From Strongylocentrotus purpuratus (lineage: Eukaryota; Echinodermata; Echinoidea; Camarodonta; Strongylocentrotidae), in the NCBI RefSeq assembly GCF_000002235.5, contig NW_022145609.1, forward strand, positions 5,215,214 to 5,279,213: a stretch of DNA of 64,000 nucleotides, read 5' to 3'. The position numbers and the translations under genes are program-made. Numbering within the stretch: position 1 is the stretch's first letter; every line of letters begins with the position of its first letter. A model generated the notes under the pieces. That model saw only the letters and a list, made by a program, of their open reading frames with translations, searched no databases and was not told where the DNA came from. Below are positions 35,287 through 45,985 of the stretch, piece by piece.

Positions 35287-36010
35287 TTAACCCTATTTAG
35301 CCCGGGGGGGGGGGGGCTTTAGAAGCCCCCCCCCTCGACATTTTTCGCGATAATTTTTAACGCAAGAAAATCTTGCACTGAAATTTTGTGACTTTTTTCT
35401 TTCGAGTCTTGCGCATCTTTTGAAAGAAATTTTTCGAAAATCGGACCTACCATTACAAAGTCACGTGTTCTTTTGTCTTTGCATGTCAGCCTGAAAATCG
35501 CTCATTTTTGTGATTTGTGTACAAAACATAGAAAATCTCATTTTTCAAATAAAGAAATAAAACATTGGTTATTTGGTCTTGTTTATAGTTAAGGTGTTTA
35601 TTTTGGGGTCAAAATAGTTGAATTATAGTTGGAAATGAAATAAAACAACAAAAACAATAAAATACATAAGTTAAAAAAACAAGGAAATACATAAGAAATT
35701 ATCAAAACAATAGATAACATAAGGAATAACCCTGGTTTTTCAGTGTTGTATTATTATTCCAAATGGTCTAACAAATATTGTAGTGAGAAAGAATGCTTAA
35801 ATATGAATAATGTCTGATTTATGGGCAAAAATGTGAATTTGATGACCTTATTTGCATAAATTACCATAAATATGCAAATGAGTAAATTTTTCAAAAAATT
35901 GAAATTATCATAGTATTCTATACACTTCACTTGACATGTATGCACATTTTCGCGGCGATCGGTCGTTTCACGGCCGAGATCATAGGGGGGGGGGGGCCTT
36001 AGAAGCCTAA
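35287..36010. mobile_element. unclassified element with G-run ends
   Basis: The left edge has a G-run followed by GCTTTAGAAGCC and CATTTTTCGCG. The right edge has TTTTCGCGGCGATCGG, a G-run and CCTTAGAAGCC. The similar edges suggest termini of a non-autonomous element of about 0.7 kb. No coding capacity. Confidence 0.4.
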
Positions 36011-36383
36011 TATGCTAATATTTCCGGTCATCTGATTGGCTGATATGTTACGTCATTAGCAATGACCGGAATGTAATTTACATAGGCAGCTCGTACAGGT
36101 GTGCGAGCTTCTTGCCACGGAGACCAGGGCGTGGCATCAATTAGTGTGTAATTGAATCATTCTGGCTTGAACTTTCAACGAGACAACTTTTATTTACAAT
36201 TAAAGTGCGATATGAAATGTTATGTTACGACATAGGTCTTAAGGTTTTCCAGAGTTTTTATTCTCGTTGACTTTTTACCTCTGGTTTTTTAACCTGGACC
36301 ATGGTCGGTCCAGTTTCCTGAAGAAAACAAGAAGAAATGTTTGTTAAACATTCATACTAAATAAACGGCCGGCTCCCAGTAGT

Positions 36384-36465
36384 CGTTGTCAGGCTATCCC
36401 ACAACAACTGAAGTGTATTATTATGTTATTTGTTTGTCTTGGGAGTCAAGAGTGATAAAAGACAG
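36384..36465 (-). repeat. inverted copy of the CGTCTGACATCC module
   Basis: GTCGTTGTCAGGCTATCCCA at the left is the inverse of the end of 34575-34660. It lies directly beside the foldback at 36547, as expected for the left end of the same element. Confidence 0.6.
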
Positions 36466-36471
36466 ATGAGG

Positions 36472-36540
36472 AATTATCTGGCGGCCGCCAGATAATTAAG
36501 TGGCGGCCGTCAGAAATATTAGGTGGCGGTCGCCAAATAA
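36472..36540. repeat. triple palindromic GGCGGCCGCC motif
   Basis: A perfect 26-bp palindrome (36472-36497) centred on GGCC is followed by two degenerate versions (TGGCGGCCGTCA and TGGCGGTCGCCA) spaced about 22-24 bp, each next to an AT-rich spacer. Confidence 0.85.
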
Positions 36541-36546
36541 TTAAAT

Positions 36547-36927
36547 GAGGGCTTTGTTGTGCTCTTTAAAAAGAACACACAATACGGGCAGTGCAATTTA
36601 AGTTTCAAGGGATGACCATCTCTTGGGGTGGATATGTGCGCATTATAAATGTTGTTATTATTATTATTATTATTAAGAGTTTATTTCTAAAAGAATTGAA
36701 AGGGCTTTTTATCTTTCAAGAGCGATAAAAACTCTAATCCATCTCATAAAATTTAAATTGCACTGCCCCCTTTGTGTGCTCTTTTCATAGAGCACAACAA
36801 GCCCTCGGATTGAACATTACATCTCATAAAATTGTCTTTAAGAGAGAGAGAGGGGTGATTTTTCAAATGAAACGAAAGAGCTATTTGACTTTTAGGAGCC
36901 CTTTCGTTTCATTTTAGAAATAACCTC
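36547..36927. repeat. foldback repeat family A, second copy
   Basis: GAGGGCTTTGTTGTGCTC (36547) pairs with GAGCACAACAAGCCCTC (to 36806). A second hairpin spans about 36850-36927. A short ATT run (36655-36675) marks an insertion relative to the copy at 14462. Confidence 0.7.
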
Positions 36928-37036
36928 TTTTTCTCTCCTAAAAACAATATCTCTCTTGAAATTTAAATAAACTCGAGAGCATCCTGGGGCCCCTCAAGCT
37001 CTGCCATGTTGTACGGATCCATTAGAAAGCAAAAAA

Positions 37037-37145
37037 AGCCCACTCAATAATTGATAATTGATCATGGGGATCAACGGGCACCACTTAGGCTTTGTTGGAT
37101 ATATAGAGGGCGCAAGTAGCTATAAGTAGTGCAGTGGGGCTTTAA
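37037..37145. repeat. GCCCCACTG MITE family copy
   Basis: ATATATAGAGGGCGCAAGTAG and the end GTGGGGCTTTAA match the copies near 10503, 43245 and 63085. Confidence 0.6.
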
Positions 37146-37543
37146 TTATGAAAAGTGGGCAGGATTTTTTGACGGTGATGAGAAGAGGGACGGAATATTC
37201 ATATAGCCTGGATTATTAGGGGCTAGTGGTGGGGGCGGTGGGTATTACTAAGCTTATCAACTAAATGAAGTGTCATTCCCTACTTATCTTTGCTTTTGTT
37301 GTATTTCCAAAAATAACAAGAGTATACAGTAAAAGACAAACTTTGATTTTTAAAGACACCAGATGTAAATTCCTGTTTTTTACCCCGGAGATCTGACGCG
37401 GCGGTAAAACATTTTCGCCTGTTAAAGCGGCACTTATTAATCAAAGTAAAAACTTTAAAGGAAATATCATGAGCAATCGATATTTGGAATGAGATCTCTC
37501 ATGTTTATATTGTTGGATCACATAACTTCTTTACTTGCTCATC

Positions 37544-37546
<3 letters not shown>

Positions 37547-37584
<38 letters not shown>

Positions 37585-37600
37585 GTTATTATTATTATCA
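37547..37600. repeat. ATT microsatellite
   Basis: Interrupted (ATT)n. Confidence 0.9.
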
Positions 37601-37924
37601 TTCTCAAATCTATATCTTATTACAACAAGGGAGATTGGTCCAATCCATGGACCTAAAGCACTACAAAGGTAATGCTAACTTAATATACATGTATACACAG
37701 ATACAATAAAGGCGAAAGGACCACCATGGGGTACCCAAAACTTACACTAGCCCTACCAGAGCACCCTTTTTGATCTTATAGCACTGTTTTCCGCACTTTC
37801 AGAACCTGTCCAAATGGAAGGTCCGGTCGGCTCATAGCTCACAAGGCGTTCTAATATGATAAAACTAACCGTATTCTACCATCCCCATGACTGGTCCCAA
37901 TATGTGTTAATTGATTGTCAATAT

Positions 37925-38441
37925 TTAAAGGAGAATGTGTGTTGTCCCCAGGATTGCAATCTTCTGGACGGTGCTTAGGTCAACGTTAGCCATGATGCGG
38001 TCACTAACCTTTTCCTTTCCTTTCTCTACGTGTCCTAGAGCTTCTGGGATTTGTTCAACCTTCATACCCCTCATCCTGCTGACTTCAATTTTAAGGTCTC
38101 TGTACTTAGTCAGCTTTTCTGTGACCTTCATAGATGTGTTGCTTCCTGAGGGCATTGCTATACCAATGACCATGCATCTTTCTTTCTTCATATCATTACA
38201 ACAATGTCCGGTTTGTTGGCTTTTTAGCTCTCTGTCAGTATGGATTGGCGTATCCAAGAGAATGGAGACTTCTTCAATTACAGTTACTATTGGAGGATGG
38301 TGTTCATACCATTTGTTAATATTATTTGATCTTGTTATACTGGCAAATTGTCCTGTGCAAGTATGCTGATGTCTTGTTGTGCCTGTGGATGTAATCGGTG
38401 TTTGCAAGTACTGGGCAACCAGAGACAATGTTGTCTATGGT
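37925..38441 (-). mobile_element. R2-group LINE C-terminus (restriction-like endonuclease)
   Basis: The minus strand encodes the 3' end of a restriction-like-endonuclease LINE. TIDNIVSGCPVLANTDYIHR is followed by NKWYEHHPPIVT, TDRELK, VTEKLTKYRDLKIEVSRM and LSTVQKIAILGTTHIL. The catalytic region is broken: the expected PDIV piece sits in another frame and the next conserved Asp is Gly (MVIGIAMP). An ATT microsatellite replaces the sequence just upstream, where the first zinc-knuckle cysteines should be. Confidence 0.8.
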
Positions 38442-38444
38442 TTG

Positions 38445-38491
38445 TTATTATTATTATAATTATTATAATTATTATTATTATTATTATTATA

Positions 38492-38574
<83 letters not shown>

Positions 38575-38672
38575 CATTAATATTATTATTATTATTATTA
38601 TTAGTAGTAGTAGTATTAGTATTAGTAGCAGTAGTATTAGTAGTATTATCAATAGTAGTAGTAGTAGTAGTA
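38445..38672. repeat. long ATT/AGT microsatellite
   Basis: About 230 bp of near-pure (ATT)n grading into (AGT)n. The poly-Asn, poly-Ile and poly-Tyr frames over it are artefacts. Confidence 0.95.
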
Positions 38673-38799
38673 TTATTTCTAGTACATTTGGCTGTGCCTG
38701 GGAGGCAAGAAGTGAACTGAATCACTGTAACTCCCGGTCTCTCCTTCCGGTATAACTAATGGAGTTGTGGAGATGGACCACGACACCGGGCTTTCCCCC

Positions 38800-38805
38800 C
38801 TTCTT

Positions 38806-38846
<41 letters not shown>

Positions 38847-39470
38847 TTCTCTCTGTACCACGGTTCTCTCTCTTTTTATCGGCTCTTTTTTCTCTTTCTC
38901 GTCCTCTCACTCTCCCTATGCACCACACTTCTCTTTCTATACTCTCTTTCATTCAGATTCAATCAGATTCAGATTCAGATTCATTCAGATTAATTTTATT
39001 GGTCCATTTGGAAATCCAGTTTGTCGGTATTACATAGAGCACATAAACAAAATACAATAGAAAATATAATACACAAATAGATAATCTAAGTAGTAAATTT
39101 ACAATGGCGTAGTCAGATGGAAACACGGATATATAGCGTTTTTACATCGTGGAATAATATAAGAAAGTAAATGAATTTACAATAATTGATAATGTACGAT
39201 TGCGTACAATTCGGAAATATATTATTATTATTATTTTGTATTATTATTTCATATTATCATTATATTAATTTTATCATCATTGTTAATAACATTTTTATCA
39301 TATTCCTTTCTCCCTCTTTCTTTCTCTCTCTCTCTCTCTCTCTATCTGGACCAGTTCTCTCTCTTTTTATCGGCTCTTTCTCTTTTTCTCGTCCTCTCAC
39401 TCTCTCTCTCTCCCTATGAACCACCATTCTCTCTCTTTATATACTCTCTTCCTCTCTCTCTCTTTCTCAG
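38800..39470. repeat. CT-rich duplicated tract split by a LINE 3' tail
   Basis: The segment with TTTTTATCGGCTCTTT and CTCGTCCTCTCACTCTC occurs at 38870-38950 and again at 39360-39450. Between them, from 38951, lies a minus-strand LINE 3' end with tail (GAATCT)n and an AATAAA-like signal. Confidence 0.65.
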
Positions 39471-39899
39471 CTAATACTTTCTCATTATCATTCATTTCTG
39501 TGTAGGTACAATATTACTCGCATGACATAACGTAGCACGAAAGGGCAGCATTCTTTCATCATTTGTACGCTTTAAAAAATAAAAATAAATTGTTTTTTTC
39601 ATTCAACTTATTAACATTTGGAAAGCAATACAAAACACAACAGCAGAAGTAGATTAAGTGTTGTAACTCTAAGAATCATTTCAGAAACTTTTTTCCTAGC
39701 ATAAAATCAATGCTGGCTTAGCCATTGCATGTATATTTATGGACCTCTAATTAGTCACAGTTGTAGGCATGAGAAATCAGTTCCGGCTACTATGCAGCAT
39801 TGTATAGATATATTGACTGCTATGAGATGCAAAGCTGTTTCTACAGGGACAAGGGGACATTGCATCTTGCCCCGCCTCCCCCCCCCACTCAATGTTATT

Positions 39900-40090
39900 T
39901 ATGGTACGCGTCTGCATATTCCTCCCTTTAAAAGCTCCACTATCGCTGGTGTGTAAAGTCAATACGGTCCGATTTTTTGGTGTATTACGTGTATTACGTA
40001 TTACGTAATATTGTTGCGTGAAAAATACCCTGAGATTTCGGGAACTGGGAACTTGAATGTGGTCCCTTCGACCCCGGCGTGGGGGGGGGG
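39900..40090 (-). repeat. inverted relative of 27640-27790
   Basis: GGTGTGTAAAGTCAATACGG, TTGCGTGAAAAATA and GTCCCTTCGACCCCGG are the inverse of the element fragment at 27.7 kb. It ends in a G-run (40081-40092). The stretch 40093-40704 holds nothing recognised. Confidence 0.55.
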
Positions 40091-41274
40091 GGATCCTGCC
40101 ATGACCCCGAGACGCGGAGCGGTGGGCGGCGCGCCGAGGGATCACGGCAGGATGCAACGTCCCCGAGAGCCGGTACAGAAACAGCTATGCCTCGAATATT
40201 GAAGTAGTCCATATTTCTTTTATGAACTGATTTCACAAAAAAATCTACAAATAATTCTTGCCTTATTCTTTTCTTTAGAAAAGATTGGTTAAAAAATCAC
40301 AGAAAATCTGAGACACTGTCTGTTAATCTTCGCTGGAAATTTGCCTGAATGTTACGATCATTCGGGAATCGCACACACACTGTATGGTATCCGCGCTCGC
40401 ACAAAGAAACGTTATACACGTAAACCAAAGGGGGTCTTTGCAGAATTTAATCATGCGGCCCGTTAACTGGGGCATGCGGGCATTTAACAAAAATTAGTGA
40501 CTGGTAGGCGGGCATGCACGACTCCAATTCCGACCAATCAGATGGCTAGATTTCTAAAGAGAGGTATTTAAACACAAAATATTGACGAGGCATAGTTCCA
40601 CTGGCATGTACAATGTAAGAATGCCTTGATGCGCCTAAAGATAACAATAGATGCACGCAGTATTTATGTGCAATTTCCATACATTTTTAATAGGATATTT
40701 TGTCAAAATTCTCCTTTTTGGGAATAAAAAAGTCGGATGCATAAAAAACAGTTAGTGGCTGCGTTCTGTTTTTTTAGCATGCTAAATGAGGGCGACATAC
40801 ACTTATAGATGGGCACTTGAGAGCACTTCTGAGCATATTGGTAAATATTTCGTTTTGTATTGCTGTTGATTCCATGATATATAATAAACGTATAATGTAA
40901 AGGGAACCTTATTCACAAGCATAATGCTTCCAAGGTTTTCTCTTTGTCGAATATATTTATATGTTTTGTTACTTTGTACATTCTTTTCATATGCAGTTTA
41001 TGTAGAAATAAAACCTTAATGAAAACAAATATATATCATATTGAAAGTGAAACTTATTTCCATTCAGAATGAGAAGGTCTAGTGGAAAATTCTCCTTTTT
41101 GGGAATCAAAAAGTCGGATGCATAAAAAACAATTAGTGGCTGCTGAATTGTCGGGTCACAGTTAAAACTATAACTCCTCGGTGATCTCAAGCCAACACTA
41201 TATACCATTCAACTTCTTCTCTGTGTACAGTACAGCTTCTAGATCACACTGGGATGTAATTTTAACGGTGCCCC

Positions 41275-41427
41275 TTAAAGGGGCAAGTTCCCGCCAGTGT
41301 AGTTATCGGAACATGCCATCTGCGTAAGAGCCGTATTCTGTTCGTGTCAATAGGCAGCAATAGCGCCGTCCGCCAGCGCGTACGTATTTTGAGCGCCCTC
41401 TGGAATACGGGAACCATGCCCCTTTAA
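41275..41427. mobile_element. small TTAA-ended MITE
   Basis: TTAAAGGGGCA and TGCCCCTTTAA bound 153 bp. The subterminal TTCCCG/CGGGAA also pairs. It lies within the first insertion of the tandem duplication. Confidence 0.55.
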
Positions 41428-41713
41428 AGCAGTCAACATTTGTATAATAGTATCACTACAGATGTAAAAGAGTAGGTGAGGCATTGTCCGTAACAATACA
41501 TGTTATAGGCCTGTTACCTCTCTCTCTCAGTCACTTCGTTCTGTTTTTATGCATGCTAAGTGAGGGCGACATACACTTGAAGCAGGGCACATCTGAGCAC
41601 TTCTGAGCATATTGGTAAATATTTCGTTTTGTATTGCTGTTGATTCCATGATATGTAACAAACGTATACTGTAGGGAACCTTATTCACAAGCATAATGCT
41701 TTCAAGGTTTTCC

Positions 41714-42048
41714 CCTCATTATTGTAGATTAAGTAAGCATCCTTTGTATTTAATGTATTTAATGATACGAGGCCGCCATCCATCTCCAGCCTAACCGCTC
41801 ACGATGGTGGTCTCCTGCGTTCCAAATTACCTCTCTAATTTATTGAAAATATTTCATATTTCTTATGTTATTGTATGCTTCGTACATGTTTATCGACTGA
41901 TATAATTGAACATGATTTTTGATTTAATTACTTTTGTAAACATTGTATTCATTGTATTTGTTATTGTTCGAAATTTTGTACTTTGACTTTGAATTTGTAT
42001 ATTTTTGAACGCAGAAATAAAATCAATCAAACAAACAAACAAACAAAT
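41714..42048 (+). mobile_element. LINE 3' end with AAAC tail
   Basis: A non-coding AT-rich piece ends with AATAAAATCAATC and (AAAC)n, typical of a 5'-truncated LINE insertion. It splits unit 2 of the 381-bp duplication. Confidence 0.6.
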
Positions 42049-42299
42049 ATGCATAACATCGTTTTTATTGTTTAATACCACCTATTTATCGAATATATTT
42101 ATATGTTTTGTTACTTTGTACATTCTTTTCATATGCAGTTAATGTAGAAATAAAATCTTAATGAAAACAAATATTTATCATATTGAAAGTGAAACTTATT
42201 TCCATTCAGAATGAGAAGGTCTAGTGGAAAATAAATGAAAATGTTCACAAATCTGGTATAAACATCAAATTTTCTGTCTGTTTGGAGCCCGAAAGGAAT

Positions 42300-42375
42300 T
42301 AACTCATACCAGGTTATACAGGTTATACAGGTTATACAGGTTATACAGTTTATACAGGTTATACAGGTTATACAG
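42300..42375. repeat. 10-bp minisatellite (CAGGTTATAC, about 7-8 copies)
   Basis: Near-perfect decamer repeats, with one TTTATA variant. Confidence 0.95.
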
Positions 42376-42384
42376 GTTGTCCTT

Positions 42385-42628
42385 ATGCTATATTTTTACC
42401 AGTCTTCTGAGTGCATCAGTTGGTTGGGAGGAGGGACCTTTACGGTTACAGTAATTAAGTTTGCTCTCTTCTTCCCTGGCCGCCATCTTTTGCACTCTGA
42501 ATATTGCTACAAAAATTTGTATTTGCACAGTTTTTGTCATTCCAATTTTGTATTTACCATGATTATATTGTTTTAATGTTATATTTCTTGAAAGTGCCTA
42601 ATAAATAATACAATACAATACAATACAG
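42385..42628 (+). mobile_element. LINE 3' end with ATACA tail
   Basis: GCCTAATAAATAATACAATAC ends an AT-rich non-coding piece with (AATAC)n. No protein part remains. The following 620 bp (42629-43244) show no gene. Confidence 0.5.
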
Positions 42629-43244
42629 CATCAATTCCCTTTCTGCTCCAAACAGACCATTCTTCTCTAAATGTAACAATGTCAGTTCATTGTAAACACA
42701 GGTTATTAAAGTTAAAAAGAAAGTTTAAAAAATAACACCAACAATAATCATACAACCACAGAACACAAAAGATTTTATCAAAAAGTGTTTTTGCAAAAAA
42801 ATTCCTTTATGAAATATATAAGTTGTATTATAAAAAGGAAAACCAAACTGAAAATAGTTTTAAAACTATACGCAGCCAATATAGAATGTGAAAAAATAAA
42901 TTATTGAGAAGGTTGAGATAAATACTACTGGATAAATAACTGAAGTGAGGTTGTCACAGTGTTGCACTAAAAGTACTCCACAGAAGGAAATATTACCCTG
43001 GTTTGATTTGAGTAAATGTTTTTCTTCACCGATAAGAAGGCATGTGTATGCTTGTATCTAAGGAACAAGGATACAAACATATTCAAGTGCTCTCTGAGGG
43101 ACTTGGTGATGAGAATTAATGCCTTACTACATGGACACCTGCACATCGACTTGGTGTTAAACCCAGGACCTCCCGTTTACGCGACACTGTTCTGACACAC
43201 AGCCAATGTGCTGCCACCACTTTGCATGCAGACTTAAAGCCTAT

Positions 43245-43429
43245 CTGGACTATTTTGGCCAGGATGGATTAGACCTCCTTGCATGGTCACTGGCAGGTTG
43301 TTATCTCATTAAATCAGCTCTCAATTAATATAAGAAAAAGGGGATCATAGGGGGCTAATGGGTACCGCTTAGGCATTGTTTGCTATATAGAGGGCGCGTG
43401 TAGCTACAAGTAATGCAATCCCGCTTTAA
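43245..43429. repeat. GCCCCACTG MITE family copy
   Basis: CTCTCAATTAATAT, GCTATATAGAGGGCGCGTGT and GCTTTAA at the end are the inverse of 63085-63225. Confidence 0.6.
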
Positions 43430-43875
43430 GTCAATATTCTGTGAAGTGTTCAACGGCTACAATACAATGTAGTTTTTCTAAGCAAATAGACCAACCTAGG
43501 TAAAAAGCTGCATTGAAATACTGAATTTCTTGTGTAGGAAGTACTCACTTGTGTAAGTTCCTCTACATTTACATGTATGTACAGGGTATAAACGATGGTC
43601 TCTATCAAAACCTGGTAAGACAACAAAAGTATTTGCACACATATTATCAATCATATATTTAGATATCGAGCATTAAGCATCTCATTCTTTGGTCAGCATT
43701 ATTTGGTCACAAACTGTACCCCTGTTACTTTCGAGTTGTACGAGTATGTACTGCATAAAAGGGTCCAGTATGTAGTTTTTATCGGATCAGGGCTTACTCG
43801 GACCTGGGTACAACGCGTCCGCGCTGCAAAAACTGATTAAAAAAAAAAAAAAAAAATTGTTGTTGTTGGTCATTT

Positions 43876-43922
43876 TACCCTTACCCTAACCCTAACTCTA
43901 ACCCTAACTCTAACCCTAAACC
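43876..43922. repeat. interstitial telomere-like tract (CCCTAA)n
   Basis: Seven or so CCCTAA/CTCTAA units follow an A-run and a TTG run (43834-43868). Inverted ends (GGCTTACTCGGACC near 43788 and GGTCCGAGTTAGCCC near 43928) surround it. Confidence 0.75.
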
Positions 43923-44043
43923 TTTCCGGTCCGAGTTAGCCCGACTCCTTTTTATCAATGTCTCCCAATTGTGAATGCTATTTATCCATGTGTTATAGAT
44001 TGAGACTCCAGGGTTTGAGTAAATCCTCAAAATTAATTGCAAT

Positions 44044-44262
44044 GTGAGCCCCAGTTCAATGTCTCCAATCGATGTGAATGTGAATGCAACAAGCCTAATC
44101 ATCATTACAGTCCGCATTATTACCACCATGCAGGTCATGGCCCATAATGCTTCGGACAAATCCCTGATCATCATTATCGTAGGTATCTCTGGACTACATG
44201 ACAAGGATGTCGACGATGTTGGTGGGTTGTTGGTGGGTTCTGGGTTGATAATCTGGAAATAA
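44044..44262 (-). CDS. possible further exon of the FN3 gene (weak)
   Basis: A good acceptor (TTTATTTCCAG) stands before 44251. One frame reads NPEPTNNPPTSSTS, like a linker, but the phase expected from the upstream exon (phase 1) gives a stop after about 20 codons. No membrane helix is convincing. It is listed only because the acceptor is clean and the gene's 3' end is otherwise missing. Confidence 0.2.
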
Positions 44263-44615
44263 ATACTTAATTAGGGATCAATTTATTTAAACAAAATCAT
44301 TCCTCTATTATCTTGTTATTTCCGTTGGGGAAGAGGGTGAAATCAGGTTAAATATTTAACAACAAGACAAATTAAGAATTGTACAAGTACATGTTCACAA
44401 ATCATTAGTTCCTGTAGATGATATAAACTAAATGTTCAATTTTGAGCACAAATAATTTTCATATCGGAGTTGTATTTCTGGATTTAGGGATACACGTTTG
44501 ACTGCGTATCTTTCTTTTTTTTGAAGAAAAAAATGTAATTTTCGTCCTTTACGCACAAATTGTTTATAGTTCATCGTTATCAATAAAACTAGAAGAAACG
44601 CATGTTGAGACATAC

Positions 44616-44777
44616 TTGTTTAATCTGTCTGTACCCAAATCGCTGGACCATACTCCCCTGCTAGTTCATAGTTCCAAGCTCTGATCCTAATGCTGTAATT
44701 CGAAGAGGGTATGAGTTCAAATATCTCATGCTCAGGTTCTGCGCTAGCTGACACATTACCATGATAAACCACGTCTC
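44616..44777 (-). CDS. FN3 gene, exon 6b of the 3' cassette (with in-frame stop)
   Basis: Second half of an FN3 domain: GDVVYHGNVSA, then SNYSIRIRAWNYELAGEYGP. The acceptor TTTATTTCCAG precedes 44777 and the donor GTATGT follows 44616. The equivalent exon at 54787-54939 reads QTNEA at its end, but here the codon at 44620-44622 is TAA two codons before the donor. The protein either ends here (WVQTD, giving a form without downstream parts) or this copy is inactive. Confidence 0.75.
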
Positions 44778-44866
44778 CTGGAAATAAACAAAAAAATAAA
44801 AAATTGTCTACGTATAAAGCGCTCATATGCATCACTCACCTGCTGACGCTCATGGCCCTTATACAT

Positions 44867-44982
44867 TAGGGACTTTTAGATTTGCGTGGACTGATACCTG
44901 TGACGTCCATTCAAGGCAGTGCATTAAAAGGACGTCGATCGTAGCAATCCACGTTGTCGTTTTGCAAATCTAAAAGTCCCTA
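44867..44982. mobile_element. small palindromic MITE in intron, 3' cassette
   Basis: TAGGGACTTTTAGATTTGC and GCAAATCTAAAAGTCCCTA bound 116 bp. The orthologous copy at 55327-55442 shows it was there before the cassette duplication. Confidence 0.8.
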
Positions 44983-44989
44983 TTATTAC

Positions 44990-45172
44990 CCTATTTAAGC
45001 CGAGCCGCCAAAGTAACTAGCACTCACGCATATCAAGTACCCATTAACAATTGAGTGGAAAGTGGCACATGTAACGTCTTGCTAAAGTACATTATTATTG
45101 GTGGCGTGTTGGGATTTGAATCCCGCACCTTGTGGTCTACAGTCCGGAGACTTATCCATTAGACTACAACAT
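44990..45172 (-). repeat. tRNA-derived SINE relic, 3' cassette
   Basis: The minus strand carries TCTAATGGATAAGTCTCCGG and the B-box-like GGGATTCAAATCCC, then a body with AGTGCTAGTTACTTTGGCGG. A more decayed copy lies at 55480-55612. Confidence 0.65.
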
Positions 45173-45985
45173 CTGCACAAAACACATCAAGCGTACATAA
45201 ATGTTAGGCTACATTTTTTTTATTATAGGAAAGCTCAACATTGTATGACTCCGCAGAATAGAAAAATGGAAGCTTTAATTTGAAAATATTGCGCAGATTA
45301 TCTCTTTGGTATGATAGATGGACTAAATCTAAATAATCATCAAGACCAAAACAAACACTACATCTTATTTGCCTTTGCCGGTCATGATCATGTGATCAAT
45401 GTATGAACTTTAGTTAATATTTTGTCTTTCCTTTTTTCTATCAACGCATCACTGACAACTACAACCTCTAGTTTACAGCAATACTTGAGTACCGACTAGA
45501 ATTCATCATTCATCGAGATTCTGCGTTCAGAAAATCCTACATACAATAAAGAATAAATGGAAAAGTAGTACTCTACATGTACTTTGACCCTATCCGCTCA
45601 TTCCCATGAAAAATGAAAAATGAATTGGATAAGCACTTATAATTAATACAAATATATTTATTTATTTAATTTTATAAGCTGCATACTTCTCCGTTCAATT
45701 TATTAATCTCATCAGGAAAAAAAAAAACAGGTTCATTTTTTACAAATAAATATATTCGAAAATATTTTCTTTCAGCAACAGCAAGCGAGGCAGCTACGTG
45801 TTCCATACTGTCAAAGCTTTACCTCGTTATTTATAGATAAAGTTACCCCTCATCATTCTCCCACACTAAATGAGTACAATTTATATCGATCACAAAATGA
45901 TTGGTAGAAGTACCACCAGGGATGATGCCAAGGGCAGAAAGTATTTTCTTCTCTTTTACTTTTCTTTCAAACAAGCAATCTTTAA

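Larger units (their letters stand above)
40705..42226. repeat. 381-bp tandem duplication, second unit enlarged by two insertions
   Basis: Unit 1 is 40705-41085 and unit 2 starts at 41086 with the same TTCTCCTTTTTGGGAAT. Unit 2 is split after AGTGGCTGC (about 41143-41537) and again at 41714-42088. The pieces otherwise match unit 1 to the end at GTCTAGTGGAAAA. Confidence 0.85.

Noticed and set aside
38335-38755. Long poly-Asn, poly-Ile and poly-Tyr reading frames
   Set aside because: They are six-frame translations of the ATT microsatellite at 38445-38672.
44044-44262. Membrane-spanning or cytoplasmic exon ending the FN3 gene
   Set aside because: A good acceptor exists, but the phase does not fit and no convincing hydrophobic helix is present. 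It is kept only as a low-confidence exon.
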